Source of the DNA: a virus | IMG/VR virus record: IMGVR_UViG_3300032931_000905 | Location: 25,021-89,020 of that record | Length of the DNA stretch: 64,000 nucleotides | Direction: 5' to 3' (one strand) | Part shown: piece after piece, positions 53,142-62,298 of the stretch | Layout of the letters: each line of letters opens with the position of its first letter | How positions within the stretch are numbered: the stretch's first letter is position 1 | The notes under the pieces: generated by a model | The model's database searches: none | What the model saw: the letters and a program-made list of their open reading frames with translations, nothing else | Told to the model about the DNA's origin: nothing | Translations under genes and position numbers: made by a program

Positions 53142-53353
53142 ACCGTCACCGGTGCGTCATTCCGCTTGGCCCGCCAGGTGTCACAGTTTGCGTTGACATA
53201 GGGTCGAAACGCATTCTTATCAATGATCCAATCAGGGCACTCGCAGGACATGCGGGCCTTGGTCACGGTCGGATGATCGCATCGAACTTCGGTGACTTCA
53301 CCCTGGGACATCTCTGACACACTGGACCAAACACAGGTACCGCAGTTTTGCAT
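53138..53353 (-). CDS. Cys-rich protein, 71 aa
   Basis: MQNCGTCVWSSVSEMSQGEV and SCECPDWI: six Cys. Follows the reductase gene by 9 bases. Unknown; metal binding likely. Confidence 0.55.
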   Translation of the reverse strand: MQNCGTCVWSSVSEMSQGEVTEVRCDHPTVTKARMSCECPDWIIDKNAFRPYVNANCDTWRAKRNDAPVTV

Positions 53354-53362
53354 CGTCGCCTC

Positions 53363-55153
53363 CTAAATTTGACACACTCCGCTCGGGCATTCCATGACCG
53401 CTTCGGTCCCTGTGGTATGCGTGTCCTTGAATCGTTTCTTCGCATCCTTGAGTGGGATCGCTGACAATGGTGGCAATTCCACATCACCCGCGGCATTGAT
53501 ATAGCCTCGCGTCTTTTCACGATAGAAGGTCGTACCCTTGAGATGGGGGAGATATTCCAGCCAGAGTTTTTCCATATCTTCCATCGGATAATCATGGGGT
53601 AGATTGATCGTTTTCGATACCGCATTGTCCACATGCTTTTGAATGATCCGCTGGACCTCCAGATGATCGCGCACCGTGAGGTCATGCGTCCCCACAAAAT
53701 GCTCCACGCCTTTCTGTTCGAGCATAAACTTTTCAAACAACGGATGAAAGACCAATTCTGTCTTACGGGCATCCCCTTCCCAATAGCGGCGTTCATAGGC
53801 CGGCGCAAACATCGGTTCGATACCAGAGGAGCAATTCTCGCTGAGGATGCTGACGGTCCCTGTGGGTGCTTGGGTCAAGATTGCACAATTGCGAATACCA
53901 TGTTCCAAGACCAATGATTTTGTTTTGGAAGGCATCCGTTTCATGAATCCTGATTCCACATGCTTGAGAGGATTGCACAGCGGGAAGGCACCTTTCTCAA
54001 CAGCCAATAAGACACTAGCTTCATAGGCGGCCTTGGAGATAAACCGATAGAGTTTATCCACAAACTTATTACCTTCTTCTGAACCATAGCGATACCCCAA
54101 CAAGGCTAAGGTATCGGCTAATGCTGTGGTACCCAGACCAATGCGGCGAAGGTTTTTCGCATTATCTTGCATTTTTATGAGAGGAAAATGGTTCACTGAG
54201 AGGGCATTGTCCAAAAATCGCACTCCCAAACGAATCGTATCTCCCAATTTTGCATAATTTATTTCACCTTCCTCAACAAATCGTGAAAGGACGATGTGAC
54301 CCAGGCAACAATTCCCGAAGGCTTCTAATGCAATCTCACCACAGGGATTGGTCGTGACCAGTTCTTCAATATAATAGATGTTGGATTCATGCTCAATCAG
54401 TTCCCAATTCAAGAACCCAGGTTCGGCTGAGTTGTAGGCATTTTTTACTATAACATCCCAAAGTGATCGCGCCTTGATCTGTCGCTTATACTGCCCCTTC
54501 CAATGTAGTTCGATTTCCCCATCATCTTTCACGGCTTTGATAAAGGCTTTGGTATGGCGGGATCGCACAGACACATTGGCATGGGTGAGTTCACCTTTGA
54601 CCAATTTAGCAGAGAGAAATTCTTCTATGTCGGGATGGCTAAGATCCAGGGAGAACATGAGTGCTACTCGGCGTTGACCTCCCGCTCGTATGGGCCCCGC
54701 ACAACCGTCCAATAAACGCATCAATTCTACCGCTCCCGGTGCGGCACCCCGCTGGCCAGCAATAGTTGCGCCACGCGGCCTCACATCCGAGAAATCATCA
54801 CCACAACCCCCACCAGTCATGCTGGTCACGATAAGATTATATGCTGACTCACCCCACCCTTCCTTGGAGTCCTTGTTGGGATTCAGCACGAAACAATTGA
54901 GGAGTTGAGGGTTAGGACGACCTGAGTTATACCAGATTCTCCCACCAGGTACAAAAAGATTAGAAGACAGGATATCATAAAATTTATTACGGTAACAGGC
55001 CTGTTTTGCTGGTGTCTCAGCCAAAGCCATCTGTGAGGCGACCCGTATACAAGCCTCTTGCCAGGTCTCTGTGTCGGTGAATGAATACCTATCTCGAAAA
55101 ATCTTCTCCGAGAATCCTGTTGGTGTGAATGTCGGTAAGTTATATTGATCCAT
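53363..55153 (-). CDS. nrdJ: Class II (cobalamin-dependent) ribonucleotide reductase
   Basis: 596 residues, ATG with AGGAG upstream. Active-site elements: LLNCFVL (first redox Cys), TNPCGEIAL (radical Cys and Glu), and the C-terminal redox pair in ECPSGVCQI. Length and lack of an NrdB gene fit the adenosylcobalamin type. Makes deoxynucleotides for phage replication and depends on host B12. Next to thyX and primase. Confidence 0.85.
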   Translation of the reverse strand: MDQYNLPTFTPTGFSEKIFRDRYSFTDTETWQEACIRVASQMALAETPAKQACYRNKFYDILSSNLFVPGGRIWYNSGRPNPQLLNCFVLNPNKDSKEGWGESAYNLIVTSMTGGGCGDDFSDVRPRGATIAGQRGAAPGAVELMRLLDGCAGPIRAGGQRRVALMFSLDLSHPDIEEFLSAKLVKGELTHANVSVRSRHTKAFIKAVKDDGEIELHWKGQYKRQIKARSLWDVIVKNAYNSAEPGFLNWELIEHESNIYYIEELVTTNPCGEIALEAFGNCCLGHIVLSRFVEEGEINYAKLGDTIRLGVRFLDNALSVNHFPLIKMQDNAKNLRRIGLGTTALADTLALLGYRYGSEEGNKFVDKLYRFISKAAYEASVLLAVEKGAFPLCNPLKHVESGFMKRMPSKTKSLVLEHGIRNCAILTQAPTGTVSILSENCSSGIEPMFAPAYERRYWEGDARKTELVFHPLFEKFMLEQKGVEHFVGTHDLTVRDHLEVQRIIQKHVDNAVSKTINLPHDYPMEDMEKLWLEYLPHLKGTTFYREKTRGYINAAGDVELPPLSAIPLKDAKKRFKDTHTTGTEAVMECPSGVCQI

Positions 55154-55197
55154 ACTTCTCCTGTTTAGTTTTACAGTTATCACATGATGCTTGTAGG

Positions 55198-55881
55198 TCA
55201 TTTCTTTGAAAGATTCAATTCTTCCCAGGCCGTCACGGCAACAGGGCACACCGGACGAATCAATTCAAGCATTGCCAGAGCATAAACACGTATTTCGTAC
55301 TGGGCATGAGAATGCGTCCTGAGCCCAAGAAAATGAAACAGATTATGAAGGTTGACCGTACCGAACATTTGCGAATAGGTAGCCACAGGCAACACCGCGC
55401 GAGCCAGTTCGCGTGGGCAACCTTCAGCCAACAGATCATGATACATCTTGAATGAGACTTGGTTGGTGACCCTCATCCATTCACGCATCTCTTCTGCCTT
55501 GGGATGCAGTTCATCCGTTCGCATTTGTTTATTGGAGGCAGACTGTGTGGTGATCTGCGCGGCGTCTGGTACATAAAATTCTTCGGGGAGTTCAGTGTAT
55601 CGCGCAGACATTTCATTATAGGCCCAGGTCCGATGACGATGCCATTGACGGAACACAAAGATCGGGGCTTTCACATCAAAAGTAAAGGTCACGGATTCCA
55701 GTGGTGTGGTATGACGATTCTTGATGAGGTATTGAATCAGTTTCGCATCCTTCCCTGCATCCTCACCGGTGCGCCACACGGCATCATAACTCACCCGGGC
55801 CGAACGGACAATCGACAAATCCGAACCCATGTGATCCACCAAACGCACATGCCCATGATCTAAGACCTTCACTTCACTCAT
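55198..55881 (-). CDS. thyX: Flavin-dependent thymidylate synthase ThyX
   Basis: 227 residues. ThyX motif region QWHRHRTWAYNEMSARY, plus STPLE-like HTTPLESV and a C-terminal AQYEIRVYALAMLE. Converts dUMP to dTMP with FAD and folate. The start overlaps the primase end by 4 bases (ATGA). Confidence 0.9.
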   Translation of the reverse strand: MSEVKVLDHGHVRLVDHMGSDLSIVRSARVSYDAVWRTGEDAGKDAKLIQYLIKNRHTTPLESVTFTFDVKAPIFVFRQWHRHRTWAYNEMSARYTELPEEFYVPDAAQITTQSASNKQMRTDELHPKAEEMREWMRVTNQVSFKMYHDLLAEGCPRELARAVLPVATYSQMFGTVNLHNLFHFLGLRTHSHAQYEIRVYALAMLELIRPVCPVAVTAWEELNLSKK

Positions 55882-56921
55882 GCCAAGACTCCCTTGTTCA
55901 TCATACATTTTTTCCAAAACACTAATTTCGTCAATCCGACGATGCCTGAGGTCACTGTACTATCTATAACAGATTTAATTTCCGATTGTGTCGCGCCGTG
56001 CTGGATCATCTCATTGATATCTTTGCCCTTTATGGTACTCGGCCAGATCACGACCTGATGACCCGCTTTCAAGGCACGCCCCATTTGTCCGACGATATCC
56101 ACATTCCGCGGTTCATTGTCATAAATCAACACAATTTGGCTCGCACTCAAGCGTTGAGCTGCACCGATCAAATTGGCGTCTCCTGACGCAACTGCGTTCG
56201 TTATAAAGAGGGAATCGAGCGGTCCCTCGGTCAGATAGACACACTGAGATTGATTGATCTGTTCGATGCCAAAGACCAGCTTTGTGGTATCCTGAAGGGA
56301 CTTATCGCGCACGGTGATATACCGTAGGGTGGAACTGGATGCCGACAGGGACCGTCCTGAGACCGCTTGCAGCGCGCCTTGGATATCCCGATAGGGGATA
56401 ATCAGACGGGCATCGTCCTGGACCGCTTTACCATGATCAGGAAAGACTTCATCCAGGAATTGTTTATAATGCTCGGTATAGTAGAGGCGAGACCAGGTGG
56501 TGTTGGGTAGGCATCGACGCTGAAGATACTTCACACAGTCATGAGTCTCAGGCAAGCGATCACACCGTGTGGCCGTCACAAACCGTTCCGCGGTATTACC
56601 AACTTTCGGTACGACCAGGGCCCGTGTGATCGGGGCATCGGAATACCCAGGACGAAACTTTTCCAGGCAGTATTCGCGGTAGAGGGTGGGATCGAACTGC
56701 TTCAGCACCTTCGCTATTGTTGTAGAGATTGTGCAATTATGACAATAATAAATCCACCGCTGACCTTTTGTATAAATATATCCACGACATTTGGTTTTAT
56801 TTTTCTGAGAGTCACCGCAATAGATGCACCGAAAAATAGCAGCATTATCCCCCTTCCAATGAAACTGTGGTAGGTGGTGGGAAAACATATTGATATATTT
56901 CTTTTCAATCCAATCCGACAT
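55878..56921 (-). CDS. 61: DNA primase, gp61-like
   Basis: 347 residues, ATG with GGAG upstream. N-terminal zinc ribbon CIYCGDSQKNKTKCRG and YYCHNC; toprim motifs CVYLTEGPLDSLF and VLIYDNEPRN. Makes RNA primers for the lagging strand with the helicase. Confidence 0.85.
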   Translation of the reverse strand: MSDWIEKKYINMFSHHLPQFHWKGDNAAIFRCIYCGDSQKNKTKCRGYIYTKGQRWIYYCHNCTISTTIAKVLKQFDPTLYREYCLEKFRPGYSDAPITRALVVPKVGNTAERFVTATRCDRLPETHDCVKYLQRRCLPNTTWSRLYYTEHYKQFLDEVFPDHGKAVQDDARLIIPYRDIQGALQAVSGRSLSASSSTLRYITVRDKSLQDTTKLVFGIEQINQSQCVYLTEGPLDSLFITNAVASGDANLIGAAQRLSASQIVLIYDNEPRNVDIVGQMGRALKAGHQVVIWPSTIKGKDINEMIQHGATQSEIKSVIDSTVTSGIVGLTKLVFWKKCMMNKGVLA

Positions 56922-56932
56922 AGGGGTACTCC

Positions 56933-57273
56933 ATGACAGATCATCATTATAACTCAATTTCACGTAAAAGTCAAGACATTTCTCCAGGAAATGTATTTGG
57001 TAAATGGACGGTGCTATACTCGCCTATGGATATACCAGGGGGGGTCCGTATAAGGTCATATTTGAACATCGCGCCATGATGGCGAAACAATTAGGTAGGG
57101 CCTTGAGAAAAAATGAGAATGTCCATCATAAGAATGGCATTCGGAATGATAATAGGCAGGAGAATTTGGAGTTATGGACCACCGCTCAGCCACCTGGGCA
57201 ACGTGTAACAGATAAATTGAAATGGTGTCGAGAATTTTTACAACACTATGAGGGCGTGTCAAGCTTATTTTAA
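56933..57273 (+). pseudogene. HNH homing endonuclease with a frameshift
   Basis: The only plus-strand gene in this part. The N-terminal piece (from ATG 56933) reads [20 protein letters not shown]; the C-terminal piece in another frame reads [27 protein letters not shown] and NLELW, the HNH core. The frames meet at a run of six G (about 57039-57044). Either a decayed gene, a slippage site or a sequencing error. Confidence 0.65.
56946..56974 (-). promoter_or_regulatory. sigma70-like promoter of the primase operon
   Basis: TTGACT (56969-56974), 17-base spacer, TATAAT (56946-56951). Drives primase, thyX and nrdJ. Confidence 0.8.
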
Positions 57274-57711
57274 GAAGATATTCACGACCAGGGTGATTAA
57301 GGCCCCAGTGACCATGGCACCACCCGCGATCATCCACATCCAATGTTCTAGTTTTCTGAGACGATCTTCGGTCGTATCAAGATGTGCGGCATTGGGGTTC
57401 TTGGCCATGTACCAAGGATTTTCGGGGTCCATCAGGACTTTATCAATGCGATGATCGATATCCTTCAATTCCGTATCAAATGCCTCAAACATCTTTTCGA
57501 ACTGGGCATGTCTCTGCTCATGCAGCTTAATCATGGAACACAAGCCGGCATTCATCTCTTGGATTTTCACTAAGGTCTCGGTCAACTTATCAGTGACTTT
57601 GGTATGCGAGACCATGTCCTTCTCCAACATGCCCACGGCAATCTTCAGATCGTTCATCTCATTCCCTACTTGGATGGCATGTGCTCCGGTTTTCCCTGTT
57701 GGTTCCATCAT
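57265..57711 (-). CDS. Coiled-coil protein with C-terminal membrane anchor, 148 aa
   Basis: Long heptad region (about 20-95) then a C-terminal helix ([20 protein letters not shown]). Located beside the holin gene. Could take part in lysis or membrane association; not recognised. Confidence 0.5.
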   Translation of the reverse strand: MMEPTGKTGAHAIQVGNEMNDLKIAVGMLEKDMVSHTKVTDKLTETLVKIQEMNAGLCSMIKLHEQRHAQFEKMFEAFDTELKDIDHRIDKVLMDPENPWYMAKNPNAAHLDTTEDRLRKLEHWMWMIAGGAMVTGALITLVVNIFLK

Positions 57712-57734
57712 GAAACTCCATTCACGTTCTTGTC

Positions 57735-58277
57735 TTAGTTGAGCTTATCTGCCAGATTAGAAATTTGCTTATCCTTATTCGATGATCCCAGACTTGATCC
57801 AAAGTAATACCCCAGGACCAATCCCACCGCGGCATCCAGGGTGCCCAAGGAACGCATGACGATATTCATCTGTGAGGCCTCTAAGGTATAGGCCAAGACC
57901 CAGAACTGCACTCCGATATACAGACCCATCACACAACCCGCAAGAATGCGAGGGGTGTAATCTCTGACGGCGATTTCCCGCTGACGAGCATTTGCGGTAT
58001 CCGCAGTTTGTAGGGTATAGAGATCAATGTCGAGTTTCTTGAGTTCGGTTTCCAAGGTGGCATCGATCTTCTTGAGTTCAACCAGTTGTTCAGGTGTGGC
58101 CGCTTGAAGGGCCGCACCAATTTCTGCCGGGGACGCTTTGGGGGCTAAGCCCAGGACCGTGACGAGTTTTTGTGTGGCTAATCCTGCGAGCGGCCCACCA
58201 AGAAGGGTGGCAGCGGTCGGCGCAATCGCACCAATGATACCCTCGGCTGCTGCTCCAATGTCGCTTAATATACTCAT
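57735..58277 (-). CDS. Holin (3TM superfamily)
   Basis: 180 residues, ATG with AAAGGG upstream. Charged middle (ARQREIAVRDYTPRILAG) then two strong transmembrane segments (LYIGVQFWVLAYTL and AAVGLVLGYYFGS), with an additional hydrophobic N-terminal region. This is the pattern of the 3-TM holin family. Forms membrane lesions at lysis. Confidence 0.72.
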   Translation of the reverse strand: MSILSDIGAAAEGIIGAIAPTAATLLGGPLAGLATQKLVTVLGLAPKASPAEIGAALQAATPEQLVELKKIDATLETELKKLDIDLYTLQTADTANARQREIAVRDYTPRILAGCVMGLYIGVQFWVLAYTLEASQMNIVMRSLGTLDAAVGLVLGYYFGSSLGSSNKDKQISNLADKLN

Positions 58278-58278
58278 G

Positions 58279-58782
58279 TTATCGCCCTTTCTTACAATTA
58301 TCAAAATGATAACGCTTCATATTCGTTTTACTAGAAATTCCACATATGGGACATGTCACTTTCGGCTGTTTACTCCAAAATAATGTTCTGGCCATCCGTT
58401 GTTTCTCTTTCACTAATGGATCAGATTGGATTAACATACTTCTTTTCTTATGTACGGTACTTTTCGGAATTCCCTTTAAGGCCTGACTTATTTTTCGTCT
58501 GGTCTCTGCTGACTTTGGAATCCCTTTACTTTTCATCCCCTGTAGTCTGCTTATCTGGGAGATAATTTCCTCTTTTCCTATTTGCCCCAACAAAGCTAAC
58601 CAGGCAATTTTATCTTCGAGTTTACCGTAGGATTCCCACAACCACCGATGCGCCAACGCATGTTGTGTTGTTGACAAAAAGATAATGTTATCAGCTTCAT
58701 TAACTCCATTGAGATTACCGAATCGTTCTTTCCATTCGTGCTTTGGTATAATGTGATGTCGATGATTATCGACCACGACCAT
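58279..58782 (-). CDS. HNH homing endonuclease
   Basis: HRHHIIPKHEWKERFGNLNG and DNIIFLSTTQHALAHRWLW, NUMOD-like repeats (KSAETRRKISQALKG), C-terminal Cys/His finger (CPICGISSK, YHFDNC). A+T rich relative to its neighbours. Inserted between the holin and a virion-type gene; overlaps the latter by 17 bases. Start may be ATG or an internal GTG. Confidence 0.85.
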   Translation of the reverse strand: MVVVDNHRHHIIPKHEWKERFGNLNGVNEADNIIFLSTTQHALAHRWLWESYGKLEDKIAWLALLGQIGKEEIISQISRLQGMKSKGIPKSAETRRKISQALKGIPKSTVHKKRSMLIQSDPLVKEKQRMARTLFWSKQPKVTCPICGISSKTNMKRYHFDNCKKGR

Positions 58783-59563
58783 ACCTCAAAAATTGCATAT
58801 GACCAGAGGATTGATCCTGTACAATAATCGGTTTGCCGTAATTCCGATTCCCAAAATCTCGTATGGACTGTCCGATGGTATCGGTGCCCACATAATGATG
58901 ATAATGCGCGTACTTTTTCTTGCCTAATCGCGCCTTATGAAAATACTCCGAGGGCACCTGAAAGACTTCCTGGCCAGCGAATTTTGTGCGAGAGACTGTG
59001 GGACCGTCCTCATCGACCCGGAGTTCGCCTGGACCTGATTCGATGGCTTCGCTCGTCACTTGTTTCAACAACTTTTTTGGCAGCAAACGAGTCAGCATCT
59101 TGGTGCGGGCTTTCTGTTGAATCCCTGGTTCACCTTTAGGTCCAACGCCGATCCCTGCCACACCACCTGATCCCGCGGCATTGACCGCGGCCTCTTCCTT
59201 GATTACACCATACATCTCAGGATGGAGTTGATTATAGTCACGCATCGCCAACCCAACGACTGCATTAGCATCGCGTTCCAGTTCCAATAGTGGGAGCGTA
59301 TCCAACTCACCGGATTCCCTCTGCTTATGATGCACCAGTTCATGTCCTAATGTCCTGAGCGTATCGGCAATATGTCGACCCTGGGTGGCCACGACTACCG
59401 ATCCATCGGAAGGTTGATAGTGACCAAAGGAGGCATTCCCGGTCTGTGCCACAAAGGACACCTCAGGGCAGTCGTCAATCCCCAAGGTCCCGCACATAAA
59501 CTCAATAAAGTCTGCCACATAATCTGTGAGGACTGGGGTCAGCGATTCAATCAAGAGACGCAT
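58766..59563 (-). CDS. Metallopeptidase-like protein, 265 aa
   Basis: RTLGHELVHHKQRESGELD is a zincin HExxH site, with a Glu 16 residues beyond. The C-terminal part (KYAHYHHYVGTDTIGQSIR) is separate. T4-type phages often carry such proteins in the virion gene region. Substrate unknown. Confidence 0.6.
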   Translation of the reverse strand: MRLLIESLTPVLTDYVADFIEFMCGTLGIDDCPEVSFVAQTGNASFGHYQPSDGSVVVATQGRHIADTLRTLGHELVHHKQRESGELDTLPLLELERDANAVVGLAMRDYNQLHPEMYGVIKEEAAVNAAGSGGVAGIGVGPKGEPGIQQKARTKMLTRLLPKKLLKQVTSEAIESGPGELRVDEDGPTVSRTKFAGQEVFQVPSEYFHKARLGKKKYAHYHHYVGTDTIGQSIRDFGNRNYGKPIIVQDQSSGHMQFLRYGRGR

Positions 59564-59925
59564 TATCGAGGTCTCCGCATAGAAATATCTTCCAGCCGAT
59601 TAATACGCTCAGACGAAGCTTTTATCCATGCTCTGAGGCGTTCATTCTCCGCATTCAGTTCTACGATGGCTTGGGTGTCCAGGGCTTGTTGGGTAATCAA
59701 TTCTTCGACTTTTGTGCGGGTATAACCTATCTGGACCTCATAGCCTTTGAGTTGCTGGTTTCGACCTTCTTTGGCGGTGGCCAAGCTACTGGAGGCATCA
59801 GAGTAGACACCAAAAATCATCGCCCCAATGACCAGATACTCACTGAGTTTATAGAGAGGGGATTTTTTCAATGACTCAGGCAAGACCTCTTTCAAGGCCC
59901 CAAACGCTTGTTCTAACCCTGACAT
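59563..59925 (-). CDS. Membrane-linked coiled-coil protein, 120 aa
   Basis: Hydrophobic segment YLVIGAMIFGVYSD followed by heptads to the C-terminus and a basic end. Similar layout to an i-spanin; near the holin. Unproven. Confidence 0.5.
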   Translation of the reverse strand: MSGLEQAFGALKEVLPESLKKSPLYKLSEYLVIGAMIFGVYSDASSSLATAKEGRNQQLKGYEVQIGYTRTKVEELITQQALDTQAIVELNAENERLRAWIKASSERINRLEDISMRRPR

Positions 59926-60317
59926 GATCGTACCTTCCTCAAGATCGCGGCGGCCGCCTGATTAATCTGTATTTCAGAGGAACGAATCGTCCGACCCCTG
60001 ATCCCCTGGACCCGCTCTGGCATATAATTCAAAAACAACAAAAAGGTTTTGAGCACCGGATGATCAATGGGCCGTAAGTAATAAAACAACATACGAGTCG
60101 AGGATTCGACCCCAAACACGTTATAGATGATCGTCAGATGATTCAAGATCAGGCGTTCTCTGAGATCCCCATCTTTCAAAAATCTCCGCAACAGGCGCTT
60201 GACATAATTGAAATGTTTCAGATCCTCTTCAAATTCCGACCAAAGACAACCAGGTCGCTCATACGCTTTGGCGGCGAACATGAAGATATTTTCAGGGCTC
60301 AAATCATCGAAGGCCAT
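59913..60317 (-). CDS. Conserved T4-type phage protein, 134 aa
   Basis: MAFDDLSPENIFMFAAKAYE, FNYVKRLLRRFLKDGDLRER, NHLTIIYNVFGVESSTRML. All-helical protein recurrent in T4-type marine phages. Role unknown. Confidence 0.6.
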   Translation of the reverse strand: MAFDDLSPENIFMFAAKAYERPGCLWSEFEEDLKHFNYVKRLLRRFLKDGDLRERLILNHLTIIYNVFGVESSTRMLFYYLRPIDHPVLKTFLLFLNYMPERVQGIRGRTIRSSEIQINQAAAAILRKVRSCQG

Positions 60318-60350
60318 AATCACATCATCCCATACATAATAAAAAATGCG

Positions 60351-60737
60351 TTATCCTTGTGGTCCTCTTGGGTTTGGGGCACTGTGCCCATAATCCGTGT
60401 GCCACGAATCCTTCTCTCGTCTAGATGATGCTGAATCGGCATCATACTGTGTATGTCGTGAATGCGCGTCAAGGTGCTTGGCCAATTCGCTCATACCTTT
60501 GGCATATTTGCCTTTTTGTTTATGTTCAGCACTAAAATTGACCTTATGTTCAAAGGCACCAGTCTTGGGGTGCATATGAATTTCATGACCTGTATGATCG
60601 GGGTGAGTGTATACGGTGGTATCATGGTTTGACCCGGTGCTAACAATACGGTGACTCTTCTTCCAGCCTGCTGCTCGCAGATCCTTATGGGGAGTCGAGG
60701 TCCCCGACTCAGTAAGATAGTCATTAAACGTTTTCAT
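60351..60737 (-). CDS. Probable internal head protein with capsid-targeting N-terminus
   Basis: Begins MKTFNDYLTESGTS, matching the capsid-targeting sequence of T4 internal proteins (MKTYQEFIxEA), which the gp21 protease removes. The rest is small, very His/Lys rich and hydrophilic, as expected of proteins packed and injected with DNA. Confidence 0.55.
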   Translation of the reverse strand: MKTFNDYLTESGTSTPHKDLRAAGWKKSHRIVSTGSNHDTTVYTHPDHTGHEIHMHPKTGAFEHKVNFSAEHKQKGKYAKGMSELAKHLDAHSRHTQYDADSASSRREKDSWHTDYGHSAPNPRGPQG

Positions 60738-61095
60738 CAGATTCGTCCCCTTCGTTGGCGTTGGCCATCAAGGTGTGGAGTTCGGCTTCGGTCAACACTT
60801 CGGCATAGCAATCATACCAGCCGGTCTCTTCCTGAAAAAACGCAAAGTAGAGAAAGGTGGTCTCGGTCAATCCATAGACATCTTCGCCATCGGCATCATG
60901 AATATCCATCAAGGCATAGGGCAGATGATATCCATTCTCAGTCAACACCGATTGGACCTTGGCCCAGGCGGATTCTGGACCGAGCAGAGGGCCCGCAAGG
61001 GCCTCGGCAAGATCGCCGTTGAGCGCATCGCGGGCCTCCACGCTATCGAGATCGGCCGATGCCATAGGCATCGTATCACCAAAAGATTCACTCAT
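60724..61095 (-). CDS. Unknown acidic protein, 123 aa
   Basis: MSESFGDTMPMASADLDSVE with AAGGGA upstream; acidic throughout, ending GDESDENV. Its stop overlaps the next start by about 14 bases. Seen in T4-type phages near virion genes; unknown. Confidence 0.5.
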   Translation of the reverse strand: MSESFGDTMPMASADLDSVEARDALNGDLAEALAGPLLGPESAWAKVQSVLTENGYHLPYALMDIHDADGEDVYGLTETTFLYFAFFQEETGWYDCYAEVLTEAELHTLMANANEGDESDENV

Positions 61096-61102
61096 GGTTC
61101 CC

Positions 61103-61717
61103 TTAGCTTGGGAAAAGGTTTGGATCAAGAGATCCGACCACGTTCGCAGCCTGAGATCCAGTCGCCACGAGCGTTTCATACATGACGCGATTGGCCCGGC
61201 CGCCCATGGTGATCGTCACCACAGCAGGGGTGCCGGAGGAACCAGGCACATTCAAGGTTGGTGTCGAGGCATAGCTACCTGACAGGTTGATTGACACGTT
61301 GGCCAGACTGCCGCCAGCATTGGCCTGGAAGAATAAGTTGGCACTGGTATTACCCAGACCGCCAGCAAGTCCACCGCCGCCAGTAATCGTGACATAACCA
61401 CCACCCGCGGCATAGCCCGTTCCACCGGAGGTCACGACCGCGGTAGCGACTGGACCGGTACCTGCCTTGCGGAGGTTCCATCCAGCATGCTGAGTCGATG
61501 ACGCTTCACCGCGTGTGGTATTACCGGTGTTGGCGCGTTGTGCGGCCGACACCCCAAATACTCCCATCGCAATGTTCGGCACAAACGCACTAATGCGTAC
61601 ATTTTGATAGGCGGTATTACCAGTCAAGAGGACTCCGCCGTTGGCTGATCCTCCCAATCCAGTCAATCCGAACTTTGGTGCGGATGCTTGTGTATTTGCT
61701 GATCCCCAGAGACTCAT
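61103..61717 (-). CDS. Gly-rich virion structural protein, 204 aa
   Basis: MSLWGSANTQASAPKFGLTG start, then low-complexity Gly/Ala/Thr sequence with repeated beta-like units (VTSGGTGYAAGGGYVTITGG). The opening resembles a cyanophage structural protein. Probably decorates the virion. Confidence 0.55.
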   Translation of the reverse strand: MSLWGSANTQASAPKFGLTGLGGSANGGVLLTGNTAYQNVRISAFVPNIAMGVFGVSAAQRANTGNTTRGEASSTQHAGWNLRKAGTGPVATAVVTSGGTGYAAGGGYVTITGGGGLAGGLGNTSANLFFQANAGGSLANVSINLSGSYASTPTLNVPGSSGTPAVVTITMGGRANRVMYETLVATGSQAANVVGSLDPNLFPS

Positions 61718-61743
61718 AGTGCTACTCCTTTATTTAATGAACG

Positions 61744-62277
61744 TTAATGAAATCCTAATTCTTTCAGCTTCATAAGAGTCACTTTCGCATTCACATGATG
61801 AATTCCTATACCCCCGGCCGCTGTAAATTCGGCAATATTCTTGGGATGATCGTCAATTAAGATATTTTGTCGAATACCGGACCGGGCATATAACTGTTTC
61901 TCTTCGCGTTTCACCACATGAATACGGTTGTGGGGGACCTTCAGGTATTTATCCAACCATCGAATCTTACCAGGCCCACATGCGTCATCCCAGGAGGCTT
62001 TGGCGGTCAGGATTTCCGGATCATACCGTTCAATGAAATTCCAGAGTACACGATAGTCCGTCATCGGAGGCAACGAGGACCAAAATCCCGCATGACTCAT
62101 GACCAGTTTGCGGCGATCTTGTTTTTCCACTTTATCCAAATAGGGGGTATCAAATGGATGCCCCAGCACCGATTCCGCACCCCGTAAAAAATCGACCAGC
62201 ACCCCGTCCATATCGCAGAACAGGGTGCCGTAGTGTGTCGTGGATGGGTGCATCTCTCTGATTGTTCGCGTTCCCAT
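61744..62277 (-). CDS. HAD-family phosphatase / 5' nucleotidase-like
   Basis: 177 residues. CDMDGVLVDFLRG is HAD motif I; ILTAKASWDD and LIDDHPKN supply motifs II and IV. Likely dephosphorylates nucleotides or a sugar phosphate. Confidence 0.78.
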   Translation of the reverse strand: MGTRTIREMHPSTTHYGTLFCDMDGVLVDFLRGAESVLGHPFDTPYLDKVEKQDRRKLVMSHAGFWSSLPPMTDYRVLWNFIERYDPEILTAKASWDDACGPGKIRWLDKYLKVPHNRIHVVKREEKQLYARSGIRQNILIDDHPKNIAEFTAAGGIGIHHVNAKVTLMKLKELGFH

Positions 62278-62298
62278 AGTCGCCCATCATTCCATCGA

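Noticed and set aside
57235-57260. Another TTGACA promoter downstream of the plus-strand HNH pseudogene
   Set aside because: The -35 is perfect but no -10 occurs 16-19 bases away (AAAAAT at 17).
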